Part shown: in pieces, positions 5,792 to 7,332 of the stretch | Layout of the letters: each line of letters begins with the position of its first letter | Numbering within the stretch: the first letter of the stretch is position 1 | Assembly (NCBI GenBank): GCA_011620445.1 | Contig: WOZB01000097.1 | Coordinates: 1 to 7,332 of the forward strand | Length of the DNA stretch: 7,332 nucleotides | Reading direction: 5' to 3' | DNA from: Anaerolineaceae bacterium | GTDB lineage: Bacteria > Chloroflexota > Anaerolineae > Anaerolineales > Anaerolineaceae | Position numbers and translations under genes: made by a program | Notes under the pieces: model-generated | Database searches by the model: none | What the model was told of the DNA's origin: nothing | What the model saw: only the letters and a program-made list of their open reading frames with translations

Positions 5792-7315
5792 TCAGTTCGC
5801 GGGTGTCAGGCTGCCGCCGCCTGGCAGGCTGTAAGTATTGCCGCCCAGGGAAGGGCTCTGGATGGGGTCATAATAAAGGGTGAAACCGTTGCCGGTGATT
5901 CCCTGAACGGTGTTACCGGATATTGTAATTCCGATGAGACGGTTGACATATGAATTCCCGGTCAAAGTCCAGGAACTGGAGGAATCCATGGTTAAAGAAA
6001 TAAAGCGGGCGGTGCGCTGTTGATTGATAGCCCCGGTCAGCTCGGTACCGCTTGTTAATGTCAGTGAAACCGAACTGAGGCGATCGGCACTGATATTGCC
6101 GCCGACAATCATGTCCACAAGGCTAAGCGAAACCGTTCCGCCGTTAGCACCAATCTGACCCCATTCCTGGTTTCCCGAGGCCAGCAGGAATGTGTCTGAA
6201 GTAATTTTCAATTCAACGGCTTTAAGAGTTACTTGTGCTTGCGTGTTGGTTGCGTAGAAAAGCGGCGCCTGGATACTGAGCGTACTCAGACTGCCGCCCT
6301 CTGCGGAAAAATTGCTGTTGCCGGCCAGGCTCTGGGTTAGGCCAGAACGGTATAAGAAAATGCCATTTTCCAAAGCTGAGGAAGTGGCTGTAACGTTTCT
6401 GAAGGCAATTGTACTGGTGCCATCCACTTGGGCAATGCCTGCTGCGCTTGCAGAACAGGCGTTGCCGTCGGCAAAAAGTGTGCCCTGTGAAAGGTAACAT
6501 GGGGATTCGTTACCTGAAGTGGTGACCTTTCCGCCGCGGATGCTGAGAGAACCACCTCCCTGGCCCACCATTATGCCGGGGGAATCCTCTCCACGGGTTT
6601 CAACCTGAAACTCGGTAAGTTCAGCCATTGCTCCGGATGCTACGACGACGCCGGGGCTGGAGGGAGAGAGCGTTTCAAATGTTCCACTGCTGATGGTCAG
6701 CTGGGCACCCTGGCCGAGAGCAAAAGCTCCGCTGGCTGAAGTGCCGTCCGTTGTCAGCCTGGGATTATCCAGCCGTAAACGGCTGTTGGCCCTGACAAGA
6801 CAGGCTGAATTCAAACCATAAAGTTGAGAATTGGTTTTTGAGGAGGATGTGCCAGCTTTCTGGATACGTGGATTGACCAGGCCAAGCGTGGCACCATTGC
6901 TGACATAGACGCTGGTTTCGTCGGAATCACCAGCTATAAAATTTTGATTTTCGAGGATGGAGCTGCCCGTATTCAGAAAGAACACCGGTTTGATTGAAGC
7001 TAATCCTTCTTCTTCATCTTGCGCCGCAGTGCTCGGGGTCGGGCTGCCATTTGCCTGGGTTGGAGAAGGCGATTGGCTTGGGCCGGAAACTGTAGGCTGC
7101 TGAGTTTCGAGAGGCAACTGAGGAATTGAAGTGGGTTCAGCCTGCCCGGAGGTCGGCGTTTCCAAGGCTAAGGTAGCCATCGGCGGAACGGTTTTCACCA
7201 GCGTGGCGATACTGGTGGGGATGCCGGAACTGGAGATATTAACTGTGCATGCAAGATTAGAACAGCACAAGAAAATGCATATGAATAAGAGCGCTATTTT
7301 TGGCATGAACTTCAT
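5792..7315 (-). CDS. Exported, probably lipid-anchored beta-helix repeat (adhesin-like) protein
   Basis: 507 residues. The N-terminus MKFMPKIALLFICIFLCC is a signal peptide ending near NLAC23, which would make a lipoprotein, although Asn at the -3 position departs from the usual lipobox. Residues about 32-100 form a Pro/Thr/Ser/Gln-rich linker, then an acidic patch (DEEEG). From about 134 to 324 come some seven rungs of roughly 25 residues rich in Gly, Ser, Thr and Val, as in right-handed parallel beta-helices. The C-terminal 160 residues carry features I associate with a widespread adhesin-like family: PLFYATNTQAQVTLKAVEL, SSVSLTLTSGTELTGAIN, SSWTLTGNSYV, and a GG-SL-P ending. No catalytic residues can be assigned; a binding or structural surface role is inferred. 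GAGGA nine nt before the ATG supports this start. First gene visible of a two-gene unit; its promoter lies outside the window. Confidence 0.82.
   Translation of the reverse strand: MKFMPKIALLFICIFLCCSNLACTVNISSSGIPTSIATLVKTVPPMATLALETPTSGQAEPTSIPQLPLETQQPTVSGPSQSPSPTQANGSPTPSTAAQDEEEGLASIKPVFFLNTGSSILENQNFIAGDSDETSVYVSNGATLGLVNPRIQKAGTSSSKTNSQLYGLNSACLVRANSRLRLDNPRLTTDGTSASGAFALGQGAQLTISSGTFETLSPSSPGVVVASGAMAELTEFQVETRGEDSPGIMVGQGGGSLSIRGGKVTTSGNESPCYLSQGTLFADGNACSASAAGIAQVDGTSTIAFRNVTATSSALENGIFLYRSGLTQSLAGNSNFSAEGGSLSTLSIQAPLFYATNTQAQVTLKAVELKITSDTFLLASGNQEWGQIGANGGTVSLSLVDMIVGGNISADRLSSVSLTLTSGTELTGAINQQRTARFISLTMDSSSSWTLTGNSYVNRLIGITISGNTVQGITGNGFTLYYDPIQSPSLGGNTYSLPGGGSLTPAN
6344..6913 (-). 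repeat. About seven ~25-residue beta-helix rungs within the exported protein
   Basis: Degenerate protein-level repeats, not nucleotide repeats. Rung starts are easiest to see at GAFALGQGAQ (196), PGVVVASGAM (221), PGIMVGQGGG (246), PCYLSQGT (272), GIAQVDGTS (293) and GIFLYRSG (318), spaced 21-26 residues. Each rung runs from a short hydrophobic strand through a Gly/Ser turn to a second strand, with a Thr/Ser-rich loop before the next. The fourth listed is the shortest and contains two cysteines (273 and 287). Confidence 0.65.
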
Positions 7316-7324
7316 AAGGTTAAA

Positions 7325-7329
7325 TCCTC
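7325..7329 (-). promoter_or_regulatory. Shine-Dalgarno for the beta-helix protein
   Basis: On the minus strand GAGGA stands nine nt before the ATG at 7315, a normal distance. It favours this start over the next in-frame ATG at 7306 (M4), which would be 18 nt away. Confidence 0.6.
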
Positions 7330-7332
7330 GGG

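Noticed and set aside
5768..5953. 61-codon plus-strand frame across the junction of the two leftward genes.
   Set aside because: Antisense to two well-supported genes, with no domain signature.
7066..7222. Pro/Thr/Ser/Gln-rich coding stretch considered as a possible nucleotide repeat array.
   Set aside because: The codons vary and no unit repeats at the DNA level; it is a low-complexity linker after the signal peptide.
1..7332. CRISPR array, tRNA or rRNA gene, insertion sequence, attachment site, toxin-antitoxin or defence module.
   Set aside because: No regularly spaced repeats, no cloverleaf or rRNA-like sequence, no transposase or integrase motifs and no small paired genes of that kind were seen on either strand.

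Overview
The window looks like ordinary chromosomal sequence from a member of Chloroflexota, most likely class Anaerolineae. This is an inference from family resemblance. The evidence is a membrane-anchored SH3-like protein with a Pro/Thr 'TPTPT' linker, a serine hydrolase of a type I associate with Anaerolineae (STIK, SLN and KHG motifs plus a DYNQT-PSE-IG segment), and a giant DHH-CBS-poly(A) polymerase fusion. No rRNA, tRNA, CRISPR array, insertion sequence or phage gene was seen.

Layout. The left edge (1-498, minus strand) is the 5' part of a gene for a membrane-anchored SH3-like protein; its C-terminus lies outside the window. An 83-bp divergent intergenic region (499-581) follows. It carries an extended -10 element for each direction, each so close to its start codon that leaderless or nearly leaderless transcripts are expected. 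Rightward runs a tight three-gene operon: an exported class A beta-lactamase-fold serine hydrolase (582-2111), an 883-residue DHH/CBS/tRNA nucleotidyltransferase fusion (2117-4768, 5-nt gap) and a GNAT acetyltransferase (4765-5313, ATGA overlap). Only 9 bp separate this operon from a convergent leftward pair: an exported, probably lipid-anchored beta-helix protein (5792-7315) followed after 4 nt by a small two-helix membrane protein with a PH-like tail (5323-5787).

How the genes may work together. The central fusion should act on tRNA 3' ends. Its N-terminal DHH phosphoesterase keeps all of its metal-binding motifs, so nuclease or phosphodiesterase and nucleotide-adding activities may sit in one chain, with the CBS pair as a possible adenine-nucleotide sensor. 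The hydrolase, SH3-like protein and beta-helix protein are all envelope proteins. No functional link between them and the tRNA enzyme is visible beyond co-transcription.

Coding density is very high. No stretch longer than 83 bases lacks a gene. I see no clear sign of a new defence or mobile system. The best leads are the divergent leaderless-type promoters, the dual-activity fusion, the hydrolase lacking a recognisable general-base Glu, and the beta-helix/PH-like pair.
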